Assembly (NCBI RefSeq): GCF_000956505.1
Contig: NZ_JYIX01000033.1
Coordinates: 124,001-188,000, forward strand
DNA from: Microbacterium azadirachtae
GTDB lineage: Bacteria > Actinomycetota > Actinomycetes > Actinomycetales > Microbacteriaceae
DNA: 64,000 nt
Reading direction: 5' to 3'
The number at the start of each line of letters is the position of its first letter. Position 1 is the first letter of the stretch. The position numbers and the translations under genes were made by a program. Below are positions 1 to 10,694 of this stretch, one piece after another. Under the pieces are notes generated by a model. That model worked only from the letters and a program-made list of their open reading frames with translations, ran no database searches and had not been told where the DNA came from.

Positions 1-2
1 GC

Positions 3-416
3 GAGGCCAAGGGCCTGATCGGCCCCGTGCGCCTGGACGGCGAGGAGCTGCACGGGTGGCGCGCGGCGCCGCTGGAGCTCACGGCGGACGAGATCCGAAT
101 CGCACTCGATGCGCGCGGGAAGGCGCTGCCGGCGGGGACCCCCGTGGGCGGCCCTGTGCTGCTCGGGGGTCGCTTCGAGGCCGACGCCACCGGCGATCTG
201 CATCTCGACGTGAGGGGCTGGGGATCCGGCGCGGTCTGGATCAACGGCTTCGCACTCGGCCGATTCTCGGCGCGGGGGCCGCAGGAGACGCTGTACGTCC
301 CCGCGCCCGTGCTGCGCGAGGACGGCAACGAGATCCTGGTGCTCGAACTGCGTGGGTCGGAGCGGCCCACGGCGCGGTTCGCGGCGGAGCCCCTGCTCGG
401 CCCGACCGAGTTCTGA
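3..416 (+). CDS. Beta-galactosidase (GH35 type), C-terminal fragment
   Basis: Only the last ~137 codons are inside the window; the reading frame is open from base 3 and the N-terminal catalytic barrel lies upstream. The fragment opens with KGLIGPVRLDGEEL and continues as a beta-rich jelly-roll with GSGAVWINGFALGRF and LVLELRGSERP, the typical end of GH35 beta-galactosidases, where two galactose-binding-like domains follow the (beta/alpha)8 barrel. The enzyme would release terminal beta-galactose. It is followed by a convergent LacI regulator and a GH36 alpha-galactosidase, so this is the edge of a galactoside-utilisation cluster. The family call rests on the C-terminal domain only. Confidence 0.8.
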   Translation, partial: EAKGLIGPVRLDGEELHGWRAAPLELTADEIRIALDARGKALPAGTPVGGPVLLGGRFEADATGDLHLDVRGWGSGAVWINGFALGRFSARGPQETLYVPAPVLREDGNEILVLELRGSERPTARFAAEPLLGPTEF

Positions 417-423
417 GGTGCGC

Positions 424-1467
424 TCAGTCCTGGGCGGGGGCGCGACCCGTGCTCTCGCGCACCACCAGCCGGGTCGGGATCAGCATGTTGCGGGGCAGGG
501 GGTCTCCGTCGATCATCGCGATGAGCAGCTCTGTCGCCCGCTGTCCGACGACGTCGAACTGCTGGTGGATCGTGGTCAGCGGCGGCCAGTAGCTGCCGCT
601 GTCGTCGCTGTCGTCGAATCCGATGACGCTGAGGTCTTCCGGGATCCGCAGGCCCGCCTCGTGCGCGGCGCGCATGACGCCGAGCGCCATCTGATCGTTG
701 GCGGCGAAGACGGCGGTGGGACGCGGCTCCTCGGCGAGGATCTCGCGACCCGCGGCGTAGCCCGATGCCGCGGTCCAGTCGCCGCGGCGCCGGCCGGTCG
801 GGTCGAGGGCGTGCTCCTGGCAGACGCGGGCGTATGCGTCTTCACGGCGGCGGGCGGAGAACGACTTGAGCGGCCCGGCGACGTGCGCGATGCGCCTATG
901 TCCGAGTTCGAGCAGGTGCTGCATCGCCGTGCGCGCGCCCTGCTCCTGATCGGTGTCGACGAGCGTGTGATCCGCCGTGGCCGTCGAATCGACGATCACG
1001 AGCGGGAGCCCCGCCGTGAGCGTGTAGTCGTCCGGGGATCCGAACTCGGCCGACATGATCAGGATGATGCCGTCGACGGCCTGCTCCTCGAGACGACCGA
1101 AGGCGCCCGCCACCGAGATGCGCGTGGGATCCGCCACGGGGATCAGGGTCGTCGTGTAGCCGGCCCCGGCACCGGCCTCGGCGACCGCCTCGAGCGTGCG
1201 CTCGTTGCCGAGCGTCGTGATGTTGAACGTGACGACGCCCAGGCTGCGGAACCGGCCCGACTTCAGGTTGCGCGCCGCGCTGTTCGGCCGGTAGCCCAGC
1301 TCCTTCATCGCGGCGAGCACCTTCTCGCGCATCTCCGGCCGTACGTGCACGTATCCGTTGGCGACGCGCGACACCGTCTGCGGGGACACGCCTGCGCGCT
1401 GGGCGACGTCCTTGATCGACGCGCGCGGCGTGCCCTCCTTGATCCGTTGCACGTTGGCTCCTTGCAT
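424..1467 (-). CDS. LacI family transcriptional regulator
   Basis: 347 residues, the usual LacI/GalR length. An N-terminal helix-turn-helix and hinge (residues ~16-60: SIKDVAQRAGVSPQTVSRVA, then ELGYRPNSAARNL) is followed by a periplasmic-binding-protein-like effector domain with LVIVDST, AVFAANDQMALGVMRA and LSVIGFDDSDDSGSY. It probably represses the divergent alpha-galactosidase gene and perhaps the convergent beta-galactosidase gene, released by a galactoside or galactose; the ligand is inferred from neighbours only. The start is the ATG at 1467, which gives the canonical short arm before the HTH. The gap to the alpha-galactosidase start is 41 bases, so operator and promoter must be compressed into it. 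Confidence 0.93.
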   Translation of the reverse strand: MQGANVQRIKEGTPRASIKDVAQRAGVSPQTVSRVANGYVHVRPEMREKVLAAMKELGYRPNSAARNLKSGRFRSLGVVTFNITTLGNERTLEAVAEAGAGAGYTTTLIPVADPTRISVAGAFGRLEEQAVDGIILIMSAEFGSPDDYTLTAGLPLVIVDSTATADHTLVDTDQEQGARTAMQHLLELGHRRIAHVAGPLKSFSARRREDAYARVCQEHALDPTGRRRGDWTAASGYAAGREILAEEPRPTAVFAANDQMALGVMRAAHEAGLRIPEDLSVIGFDDSDDSGSYWPPLTTIHQQFDVVGQRATELLIAMIDGDPLPRNMLIPTRLVVRESTGRAPAQD

Positions 1468-1485
1468 GGCAACGTAAACAATACT
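1454..1485 (+). promoter_or_regulatory. Putative promoter and LacI half-operator of the alpha-galactosidase
   Basis: A -35-like TTGGCT (1454-1459) is 17 bases before AACAAT (1477-1482). Overlapping it, GGCAACGTAAAC (1468-1479) carries one good LacI-family half-site (GTTTAC on the minus strand) around a central CG; the other half is degenerate. The position between divergent regulator and target fits a repressor site. Weak by sequence alone. Confidence 0.35.
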
Positions 1486-1508
1486 CGACCCGCTCAGGAA
1501 GGGGAATC

Positions 1509-3740
1509 ATGTCGTCACTGACTCCGGACGGCGGTGCGGCGCGCGCCGGGGCCGTGGATCTCGGGATGGTGCTGGAAGTCGATGGCGTCGCCCTGGTCCT
1601 GGACATCAGGGAGGGCGGGCTTCCCGTCGTCGTGCACTGGGGTGCGCCATGCGGGCCGCTCGACGGCCCCGCCTTCGAGGCGCTCGTCCTCGCCGGCGTC
1701 TTCCCTGATGCGGGCAGCGAGGTGGACGCGGTCGTGCCCGTCTCCGTGCTTCCCGAGCTCTCCCGAGGCTGGAGCGGGACCCCCGGGGTCAGCGGATCCC
1801 GCGACGGGGCGCACTGGTCGCCGCGCTTCCGGGTGACGGGCGTCGCGATCGACGGCGTTCCGGTCACTGACGCGGAGGGGAAGGTCCCTGCGCCGGGCGG
1901 GCGGCGCATCCTGTCTTCCGGCCCGGCCTCGGTGCGCGTCCTTGCGCAGGACGACGAGGCGGAACTGACCCTTGCGCTCGACATCGAGCTCACCGGATCC
2001 GGCGCGATCCGCTCCCGCGCCGCGGTGCGAAACGTCGGCGACGATGTGTACCGGCTCGAGTCGCTGATGCCGACGCTGCCGGTGCCCCTGGATGCGGACG
2101 AGGCTCTCGACTTCGCAGGGCGCTGGGCGGTCGAGCGGGTGCCGCAGCGTCGTCGCCTCGGGGTCGGCGCGCACCGCAGGGAGAACCGCCGGGGACGCAC
2201 CGGGCTCGGCGCCGCCCTGGCCCTGATCGTGGGTCGTCACGGGTTCGACTTCTCCTCGGGGGAGGCCTGGGGGATCCACGTGGGCTGGTCCGGCAACCAC
2301 GTGCATCAGGTGGAGCGCGTCGCCGAGGGTCGTCAGGTGCTCGCCGGCGGCGAACTGCTGCTTCCGGGCGAGGGCCGGCTCGCGCCGGGCGAGGAGTACG
2401 CGACCCCGTGGCTCTACGGGTTCTACGGACGCGGCCTCGACGCGCTGGCCGCGCAGTCCCACCGGATGATGCGCGCACGATCGCAGCACCCCCGCTCCGC
2501 CCGCCCGGTCACGCTCAATGTCTGGGAGGCCGTCTACTTCCAGCAGAACGAGAAGGACCTCATCGAGCTCGCGGATGCGGCCGCCGCCGTCGGCGTCGAA
2601 CGCTTCGTGCTCGACGACGGCTGGTTCGGCGCCCGGCGCGACGATCGCACCGGGCTCGGAGACTGGACGGTATCGCGCGACGTGTGGCCCCAGGGGCTGC
2701 ACCCGCTCGTCGACCACGTGCGTGTGCTCGGCATGCAGTTCGGGCTGTGGGTCGAGCCGGAGATGGTGAACCCCGACTCGGACCTCGCCCGCGCGCACCC
2801 CGAATGGATCATGTCGGCGCGCTCGGAATGGCCGCTGACCGGCCGCCATCAGCAGGTGCTGGACCTGGCGAACCCCGATTGCTACGCCCACATCCGCGAC
2901 GCCCTGCTCGCCCTCCTCGACGAGTACGACATCGCCTACCTCAAGTGGGATCACAACCGCGATCTCGTCGAGGCGGGCACGGGGCCGCACCGCACCGCGG
3001 GCGTGCACGGCCAGACTGCTGCCTTCTACCGTCTCGTCGACGACCTTAAGCACCGCCATCCCGGACTCGAGATCGAATCCTGCTCCTCCGGGGGCGGTCG
3101 CGTCGACCTGGGCGTGCTGGAGCGCACCGATCGGATCTGGGGATCCGACGACAACGATCCCCTCGAGCGGCAGCGGATCAACGCCTGGACGGCGCAGCTG
3201 ATCCCGCCGGAGCTCATCGGCGCGCACATCGCCTCCGCGCCGTCGCATGTCACGGGGCGCACCCACACCCTGTCCTTCCGCGCCTCGGTGGCGCTGTTCG
3301 GGCACCTCGGCGTCGAGGCGGACATCCGCCGCTGGACCGAGGACGAGCGTCTGCAGCTCGCGGACTGGATTGCTCTGCACAAGCGCGAACGCGCACTGAT
3401 GCACGGCGGGACCATGGTGCGCGTCGACGTGCCCGACTCCTCCTTCGCGGTGCAGGGCGTCGTCGCGGGCGACGGGAACAGGGCTCTGTATCTGTTCACG
3501 GCACTCGCTGCAGGGGCGACCGCGAGCATGGGCCGGGTCCGCCTTCCCGGGCTGGACGAGGATCGCCGCTACCGGGTCGGGATCGAGGCGCTCAGCCTGC
3601 GCGGGCTGCACGGAAACCCGGCGCCGTGGCAGGAGGACGGCATCGTGCTGACGGGGCGGGTCCTCGGGGGCGTCGGTCTGGTGATGCCGTCCGTGCACCC
3701 GGAGACGGCGCTGATCCTGCGCGCGAGCGCCACGGACTGA
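1509..3740 (+). CDS. Alpha-galactosidase, glycoside hydrolase family 36
   Basis: 743 residues, normal for GH36. It hydrolyses terminal alpha-1,6-galactose (melibiose, raffinose type), probably in the cytoplasm since no signal peptide is seen. After an N-terminal beta-sandwich the (beta/alpha)8 barrel shows NVWEAVYF, RFVLDDGWFG, FGLWVEPEMVNPDSDL, the nucleophile region YLKWDHNRD (Asp ~481) and the acid/base region WGSDDNDPLERQR (Asp ~547), with SCSSGGGR between. Start ATG 1509 follows AGGAAGGGG (1497-1505). A LacI gene lies divergently upstream and a GH35 fragment beyond it, so the cluster degrades alpha- and beta-galactosides. Confidence 0.95.
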   Translation: MSSLTPDGGAARAGAVDLGMVLEVDGVALVLDIREGGLPVVVHWGAPCGPLDGPAFEALVLAGVFPDAGSEVDAVVPVSVLPELSRGWSGTPGVSGSRDGAHWSPRFRVTGVAIDGVPVTDAEGKVPAPGGRRILSSGPASVRVLAQDDEAELTLALDIELTGSGAIRSRAAVRNVGDDVYRLESLMPTLPVPLDADEALDFAGRWAVERVPQRRRLGVGAHRRENRRGRTGLGAALALIVGRHGFDFSSGEAWGIHVGWSGNHVHQVERVAEGRQVLAGGELLLPGEGRLAPGEEYATPWLYGFYGRGLDALAAQSHRMMRARSQHPRSARPVTLNVWEAVYFQQNEKDLIELADAAAAVGVERFVLDDGWFGARRDDRTGLGDWTVSRDVWPQGLHPLVDHVRVLGMQFGLWVEPEMVNPDSDLARAHPEWIMSARSEWPLTGRHQQVLDLANPDCYAHIRDALLALLDEYDIAYLKWDHNRDLVEAGTGPHRTAGVHGQTAAFYRLVDDLKHRHPGLEIESCSSGGGRVDLGVLERTDRIWGSDDNDPLERQRINAWTAQLIPPELIGAHIASAPSHVTGRTHTLSFRASVALFGHLGVEADIRRWTEDERLQLADWIALHKRERALMHGGTMVRVDVPDSSFAVQGVVAGDGNRALYLFTALAAGATASMGRVRLPGLDEDRRYRVGIEALSLRGLHGNPAPWQEDGIVLTGRVLGGVGLVMPSVHPETALILRASATD

Positions 3741-3745
3741 CCCGC

Positions 3746-3765
3746 CCGCGGCGGAGCCGCCGCGG
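3746..3765. terminator. Hairpin between convergent genes
   Basis: CCGCGGCGG (3746-3754) and CCGCCGCGG (3757-3765) form a 9-bp stem with a very tight loop, 6 bases after the alpha-galactosidase stop and before the convergent MOSC gene end. No U-tract, as is common in high-GC actinobacteria. Confidence 0.55.
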
Positions 3766-3790
3766 TGTCGCGCGCGGCCCCGATCGCGGG

Positions 3791-4615
3791 TCAGCCGGCG
3801 ACGACCTCGTCGCCCACGCGGATCGTGCCGCCGATACCCGCGTCGTCGCCGACGGCGCCGCTGACGCCGGGGAGGATGAGCAGGCGGCCGAGCGTCGGCT
3901 CGTCCTGCCCGAGGGATCCGGTGAGCGTCTTCAGCACGCTCGCGTCGCGCTCGCCGGTGTCCGGGTTCGCGTGCGTCGCGAGGCAGCGCACGATCGGTCC
4001 TGCCGTGGCGAGGCGCACGTCTCCGATCGTGACCTCGCCCTGCCAGTCCAGTTCGTCCCACGCATCGACGCCGCCGATCACGACGTTCGAGCGGAACCGG
4101 CGGTCATCGACGTCCTGCGCGAGCGCGGTGCCGAGGGCTGAGACGCTGGCCTCGCTGTGCACGGAGACGTAGCCCCGGCCGCGGTCCTGGAAGCGAGAGC
4201 TCTCGCCATCGCCGACCAGGGCCAGGGGCAAGCGCCCGGCGCGCTGCAGCCGCTTTCCGTCGGGGGAGTCGAGCACGAAGGCCGTCACGGCCTCGACGAG
4301 CGCGGTGCGGCCGTCCTGGTCCAGTCCCGCCTCCACGAGCGTCGTCCCGGCGTGGTCGATCCGCATGCGCTGCGCCGCCTCGTCGTACTCCAGCCGCAGC
4401 GCGGCGAGTCCGGGGAAGGTCTCCAGGGCGAGCCCCTTCGACTTCGGCCAGTGGTCCAGCCCGTCGCGCTCCTCGGGGGTCGCCGCATCGCCGAAGCGGA
4501 ATGCAAGCACGCGATCGCCGGCGATCCGCCCGTCCGCCTGCACCGTGAGCACGGGCAGCTTCTCGGGCGTGAACCCCTTGACCGGGTGGCGGTAGAGCGC
4601 GACGACGTGAGGCAT
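3791..4615 (-). CDS. MOSC domain protein (YcbX/mARC-like)
   Basis: 274 residues with a MOSC N-terminal beta-barrel (RHPVKGFTPEKLPVLTVQADG, residues ~8-28) and a MOSC domain. In this family a conserved cysteine near the end binds the molybdenum atom of the cofactor; here GPIVRCLATHANPDTGERD carries it. FRSNVVIGG and ELDWQGEVTIGDVRL are typical MOSC blocks. Related proteins reduce N-hydroxylated compounds or act as sulfur carriers; the substrate cannot be read from sequence. No ferredoxin domain is fused. It is transcribed alone, about 16 kb from a Moco biosynthesis island that could supply its cofactor. Confidence 0.85.
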   Translation of the reverse strand: MPHVVALYRHPVKGFTPEKLPVLTVQADGRIAGDRVLAFRFGDAATPEERDGLDHWPKSKGLALETFPGLAALRLEYDEAAQRMRIDHAGTTLVEAGLDQDGRTALVEAVTAFVLDSPDGKRLQRAGRLPLALVGDGESSRFQDRGRGYVSVHSEASVSALGTALAQDVDDRRFRSNVVIGGVDAWDELDWQGEVTIGDVRLATAGPIVRCLATHANPDTGERDASVLKTLTGSLGQDEPTLGRLLILPGVSGAVGDDAGIGGTIRVGDEVVAG

Positions 4616-4704
4616 GGATCCATCCTCGCAGGGCCGCGCGGGCGCTCAGGACCGGGCGGATGCGAGACGGCTCGGGAAGGATCGCACCCGCGGAATCAAC
4701 GACG

Positions 4705-4735
4705 AACCCCGCCGCAAGCGGACTCGGGCGGGGTT
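4705..4735 (-). terminator. Rho-independent-like terminator of the DUF3073 gene
   Basis: AACCCCGCC (4705-4713) pairs with GGCGGGGTT (4727-4735) around a 13-base loop, 15 bases beyond the DUF3073 stop. Confidence 0.6.
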
Positions 4736-4749
4736 TCGAACGACGAGGC

Positions 4750-4935
4750 TCAGGCCTTTTCGAGCTCGTCCTCGTCTTCGTCGGCGTACTGATCCGCCCA
4801 CTTGTCGACGTACTGGTCCTCGTTCTCCGGATGACCCAGCTCGCGCTCCAGCGCCGAGTAGTTCACCGACGGACTATACGACTTCAGTTCGCGGGCAATC
4901 TTGGTGTGCTTTGCCTTCTGACGGCCACGGCCCAT
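4750..4935 (-). CDS. DUF3073 small acidic-tailed protein
   Basis: 61 residues starting MGRGRQKAKHTKIARELKSY, the hallmark of DUF3073, a small actinobacterial family of unknown function: a basic N-terminus followed by an acidic tail (DKWADQYADEDEDELEKA). I chose the ATG at 4935 over the upstream in-frame ATG at 4995 because family members begin at MGRGR and because AAGGGGG sits about 10 bases before it. It is divergent from the universal stress gene with a shared 160-base promoter gap. The charged termini suggest nucleic-acid or protein contacts, but no function is established. Confidence 0.88.
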   Translation of the reverse strand: MGRGRQKAKHTKIARELKSYSPSVNYSALERELGHPENEDQYVDKWADQYADEDEDELEKA

Positions 4936-5095
4936 GCGCGAGACCCCCTTACTGTAAGCAGCGGGCGAAACGGGCTCGCTGTCTATTTCCGGCACCGGCT
5001 CGCGGCCGGTAAGAGTAGCATCCAGGATAGCACGCGGGCCACCTCACCTCGCCGTGACGGGTCCCCGATACCGCCGCACCGAAGGGAACGACGAG

Positions 5096-5638
5096 ATGAG
5101 CGACACCGCCTCCACCCCCGAGGATCAGGAGCTGCAGGATCCGCAGCTGCAGAAGGCCGTGATCGTGGCGTTGCGGCCGGGTCAGCCCCCGCGGGTGCTC
5201 TCCGAGGCCATCCGCTATGCGGGCCTGCTCAGCGCCGCCCTCGTGGTCGTGCACGTCGACGTCACCCGGTTCGTGACCTTCGAGGATCCGGACGGGATGG
5301 TGCACTCGGCGCCCATCGACCTCAACATCGACACCGGGGCGGAGGAGTTCGCGGAGCTGCGCCGCGAGGTCGAGAAGGTGCTGGCCGGATCCGGCCTCAC
5401 CTGGACGGCCCGCCAGCTCGTCGGCGACCCGGCGCTCGCGATCAAGCACCTCGCCGGCGCGCTGGATGCGCAGCTGATCGTCGTCGGAACCCGCAGTCGG
5501 GGGATCGGCGAGTCGATCCGCGAGTTCTTCACCGGATCCGTCGCGGCCCGCCTCTCGCACCGCCAGTCCCGGCCCATCCTCGTCGTCCCGCTCGAGGAGC
5601 CGATCGCCGACGACAAGAAGGACCCCTGGGTCGAGTGA
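5096..5638 (+). CDS. Universal stress protein (UspA family)
   Basis: 180 residues, single Usp domain. The core shows VIVALRPGQPP, AALVVVHVDVTRF, then GDPALAIKHLA and DAQLIVVGTRSRGIGES followed by FFTGSVAARLSHRQSRPILVVP, matching the Usp glycine-rich nucleotide-binding segment (G-x2-G-x9-GS). Such proteins bind ATP or related nucleotides and accumulate under starvation or stress. Start ATG 5096 is preferred over an in-frame GTG at 5054 because GAAGGGAA (5081-5088) lies at ribosome-binding distance. Monocistronic; a palindromic repeat follows the gene. Confidence 0.9.
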   Translation: MSDTASTPEDQELQDPQLQKAVIVALRPGQPPRVLSEAIRYAGLLSAALVVVHVDVTRFVTFEDPDGMVHSAPIDLNIDTGAEEFAELRREVEKVLAGSGLTWTARQLVGDPALAIKHLAGALDAQLIVVGTRSRGIGESIREFFTGSVAARLSHRQSRPILVVPLEEPIADDKKDPWVE

Positions 5639-5671
5639 CGGCCCCGGGATCCTTCCGGGTGGTGATGGGAT

Positions 5672-5749
5672 GGCCGGTTTGGGGCGCGTCCCGCCGCAGA
5701 TCCGCGGCGTAGCACGCCCCGAACGAGCGAGATGCGCCCCAAAACGGCC
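5672..5749. repeat. Palindromic repeat of the GCGCCCCAAAACG family, likely terminator
   Basis: Arms 5672-5687 (GGCCGGTTTGGGGCGC) and 5734-5749 (GCGCCCCAAAACGGCC) pair over 16 bases with one mismatch. The same arm sequence recurs at 13920-13932, 13959-13971 and in the second copy near 14080-14150, with a relative (CGTTCTGGGGCGC) at 24095-24107. It lies between the converging usp and padR genes, so it may also end transcription. Confidence 0.75.
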
Positions 5750-5769
5750 GAGCCTTCGGCCGCGCTCGC

Positions 5770-6417
5770 TCAGCGACCGCTGGCGAGTCCCGCGGCGGCG
5801 AGGGCGGCGGTGACGGAGCGCGCCGCCGTGTCGAGCGCGGTGTCGAGGTCACTCACGAGCTGCGCGGGCAGCAGGCCGCCCTTCGCGACATGGGTGCGCA
5901 GGTCGGCGCGCACCCTGGCGCGGAACTCGTTGATCGAGGCATCCGCGCGGCGCAGCTCTTCGCGACTGGCGATCCGCTCGTCGGCGCGCGCCGAGGCCTC
6001 CCGGTAGGACGAGGAGGAGGCGACCTTCTGCTCCTCGCGGGCCGCGGCGGCCAGATCCGCGCGGAGGCTCTTCATGGCCTCCTGCACGCTCTGGCGCACC
6101 TCGTTCGCGATGAGGCGCACCGAGTCGTTGAGCCCCGCCTCGATGCCCTGCAGATCGCCCTCGCGGGCGGCGAGCTCGGCGCGGCCCGCCTCGGTGATCG
6201 CGTAGATCGTGGTGCGGCCGTCGACGGTCTTGGTGACGAGGCCCTCCTCCTCGAGCTTCGCGAGGCGAGGGTAGATCGTGCCGGCGCTCGGCGTGTACGT
6301 GCCCCCCGTGCGGTCGGTCAGCGCCTGGATGATCCCGTAGCCGTGCTGCGGCGATTCGGCCAGCAGCGCGAGCAGGTACAGACGCAGATCGCCGTGGGAG
6401 AAGACCGCGGGGCTCAC
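5770..6417 (-). CDS. PadR family transcriptional regulator
   Basis: 215 residues. An N-terminal winged helix typical of PadR (LRLYLLALLAESPQHGYGII, residues ~10-29; AGTIYPRLAKLEEEGLVTK) precedes a long helical C-terminal region (ARADERIASREELRRADASI) for dimerisation. The GTG start at 6417 overlaps the TGA of the upstream DUF4097 gene by 4 bases, so the two are translationally coupled. A perfect 18-bp inverted repeat upstream of the pair is the likely autoregulatory operator. PadR proteins commonly repress a partner membrane or envelope gene; DUF4097 is the only evident target. Confidence 0.92.
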   Translation of the reverse strand: MSPAVFSHGDLRLYLLALLAESPQHGYGIIQALTDRTGGTYTPSAGTIYPRLAKLEEEGLVTKTVDGRTTIYAITEAGRAELAAREGDLQGIEAGLNDSVRLIANEVRQSVQEAMKSLRADLAAAAREEQKVASSSSYREASARADERIASREELRRADASINEFRARVRADLRTHVAKGGLLPAQLVSDLDTALDTAARSVTAALAAAGLASGR

Positions 6418-7265
6418 AGCAGATCCTCTCCCTCGGAGGTGAACGACACCGGGGCCTCTGCGGCGTCGCGGCGCAGCACCGTGATGTCGCCGGAGACCGT
6501 GTTCGCCCGTACGTCCGCGAAGGATCCGGACAGCTCGCCACGGGATCCCGTGAAGTTCGAGGGGCCGGACGATCCGCGCGGCACGCCGTCGATCGTGACG
6601 CGGCCGCTCATCGTACGGGTGACGTAGTTCGCGGCGAGGCTCTCGTCCAGGCGCACCGTCGCGTCGCCCGCGACGCTGTTCAGCGACACCGTGTTGACCG
6701 GACCGTGCGCGTCGATGAGCATCGCGCCGGAGACGCTGTCGACCGTCGCCTTGCGGACCTCGCCGGTCAGCGCGACACTGCCGGAGACGGTGTTCGCGGT
6801 GGCGGATCCGGACAGCCCACGCACCTGCACATCGCCCGAGACGGTGTTGACGTTGAGGTCGCCCGTGTGGGTGTCCACGATCAGGTCGCCGGAGACGGTG
6901 TTCAGGCGGGCGTCCTCGGTGAGGCCGGAGACGAGGGCTCCCGCGCTCACCACGCCCAGGTTGAGGGCGATGTCGCGGGGGACGGCGACGCTGATCTCGG
7001 CCTTGGGGCCGCCGGCGCCGAAGTTGCGGAACACCTCGAGGAAGTTGTCCCAGCCGATCTGCGGGTGATCGATCTCGATCTGGGTGCCGTCGGATTCGAC
7101 CCGCAGGTCCTTGATGGTGACGTTGTGCACCTCGATCCTGATCCCCGGTTCGTCGTGCGCGATGACGTCGACCTGTCCGCCGACGAGTCCGATCTTGAGC
7201 TTCGACGCGCGCTCGATGTCGATCACGCGCTCCTGCCCCGGGGCGATGAGCCACTTCTCGGTCAT
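6414..7265 (-). CDS. DUF4097 family beta-strand repeat protein
   Basis: 283 residues without signal peptide or membrane segment. The middle and C-terminal parts are built of short beta repeats with a recurrent NTVSGD core (RLNTVSGDLIVDTHTGDLN, NTVSGDVQVRG, NTVSGSVAL, DSVSGAML, NTVSGDITVL), as in DUF4097 right-handed beta-helix-like proteins that often sit beside PadR or sigma-factor systems. Exact role unknown; proposals for the family include envelope-stress adaptors. First gene of the two-gene operon with padR (4-base overlap), behind a large palindromic operator. Confidence 0.88.
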   Translation of the reverse strand: MTEKWLIAPGQERVIDIERASKLKIGLVGGQVDVIAHDEPGIRIEVHNVTIKDLRVESDGTQIEIDHPQIGWDNFLEVFRNFGAGGPKAEISVAVPRDIALNLGVVSAGALVSGLTEDARLNTVSGDLIVDTHTGDLNVNTVSGDVQVRGLSGSATANTVSGSVALTGEVRKATVDSVSGAMLIDAHGPVNTVSLNSVAGDATVRLDESLAANYVTRTMSGRVTIDGVPRGSSGPSNFTGSRGELSGSFADVRANTVSGDITVLRRDAAEAPVSFTSEGEDLL

Positions 7266-7300
7266 GTCTGTTCTCCTGAGTCAAGGATCCCGATCCCACC

Positions 7301-7346
7301 GATCGAGATATATCGTGTCTTCACAATAACACGATATATCTCGATC
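7301..7346 (-). promoter_or_regulatory. Perfect 18-bp inverted repeat, probable PadR operator
   Basis: GATCGAGATATATCGTGT (7301-7318) and ACACGATATATCTCGATC (7329-7346) are exact reverse complements separated by 10 bases. It is an AT-rich island 36 bases upstream of the DUF4097 start, where core promoter elements should lie. The position and symmetry fit a dimeric or paired-dimer PadR repressor; binding is inferred. Confidence 0.8.
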
Positions 7347-7369
7347 CTGTCAACCTCTCCTTCCTGAGA

Positions 7370-7441
7370 GTTTCAGAGTGCGCAAATGGCTGCATCCAAG
7401 GATCGGATGCAGCCATTTGCGCGCTTCGAAACGGGGAAGCG
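7370..7441. repeat. 72-bp palindromic element (copy A)
   Basis: A nearly full-length palindrome: GCGCAAATGGCTGCATCC (7380-7397) pairs exactly with GGATGCAGCCATTTGCGC (7405-7422), and outer GTTTC/GAAAC arms extend it. It aligns without gaps, about 80% identical, to 62326-62397, which lies inside a protein-coding gene. Here it is intergenic, directly downstream of a secreted-protein gene, where it can act as a terminator. Confidence 0.85.
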
Positions 7442-8023
7442 TCAGGAGTAGACCGGGTTCGACGTCACCGTGTTGTTGCCGAGGACGGGATCGGTCGTGC
7501 CGGCAGGCGGAGCGATCGACACCGAATACCCGTTGAGATCGGTGTACCACGGCGGCGTCGATCCGGCCGGCGGGGCGAAGTGCGGCCAGAACGTCAGTGC
7601 CGTGCCGGCCGGGACCGCCACGGGGAGGACGAACGTCGCCGTGGTCACGTTGCCGCTGGTCGTGCTGCCCGTGACCGACACGACGGTGCCGTTGTAGGCG
7701 TCGAGCGTGAGCCACGGGCCGCTGAGCAGCCGGGAATCGAACGTCAGGGTGACCACCGATCCGGCAGGCGTCGGATCGGTGCCCAGGGTCGTCGCGCCGA
7801 ATGCGGCGACCATGCCCAGATCGTAGCTCTGCAGCCCGTCGGGGCTCACGCCGTGAATGGTGTCGCCGAGGGGATAGGGGGTGAGCTGCAGGTCTGGGGC
7901 CACGCTGGCTGCGGCGAGCGGTGTCGCCACGGCCGCGGCGATCACGGGCACGGACCACGCGGTGGTCTTCAGGATGGTGCGTCGCGGGAATCTGCGCGCG
8001 GCAGTCGTGGTCTTGTCTGTCAT
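7442..8023 (-). CDS. Tat-exported protein of unknown function
   Basis: 193 residues. The N-terminus has a twin-arginine-like motif and hydrophobic stretch (PRRTILKTTAWSVPVIAAAV, residues ~13-32) ending in ATPLAAASVA, so a Tat or Sec signal with cleavage near residue 40. The mature part is Thr/Pro/Val rich and looks like one beta-sandwich domain (VVTLTFDSRLLSG, TATFVLPVAVPAGTALTF, DPVLGNNTVTSNPVYS), reminiscent of DUF11-like surface modules. No catalytic motif is seen. Monocistronic; palindromic element A follows immediately. Confidence 0.75.
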   Translation of the reverse strand: MTDKTTTAARRFPRRTILKTTAWSVPVIAAAVATPLAAASVAPDLQLTPYPLGDTIHGVSPDGLQSYDLGMVAAFGATTLGTDPTPAGSVVTLTFDSRLLSGPWLTLDAYNGTVVSVTGSTTSGNVTTATFVLPVAVPAGTALTFWPHFAPPAGSTPPWYTDLNGYSVSIAPPAGTTDPVLGNNTVTSNPVYS

Positions 8024-8109
8024 GGGGTCCCCTCCGGTGGAACGTGTGTATCGCCAGCCTATGCGTCAGCTGAGTGGCACACGAACCGCCGGCCGGGGAG
8101 AGACAGCCC

Positions 8110-10590
<2,481 letters not shown>

Positions 10591-10634
10591 GCGACGAACG
10601 TACCGCAGGGATCCGTCGCATCCACCCGATGCGC

Positions 10635-10665
10635 TTGACATTAACGCAACGTCAACTTCTACGGT
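10635..10665 (+). promoter_or_regulatory. MerR/TipA-type promoter-operator
   Basis: TTGACA (10635-10640) is followed by the imperfect palindrome TTAACGCAACGTCAA (10641-10655; half-sites TTAACG and CGTCAA) and a -10-like TCTACGGT (10658-10665). An operator in the spacer is the classic MerR-family arrangement, and it precedes a TipA-type gene by 30 bases, so autoregulation is likely. Confidence 0.6.
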
Positions 10666-10694
10666 GGTCACATGGACGACGGAAGGAGGATCGC

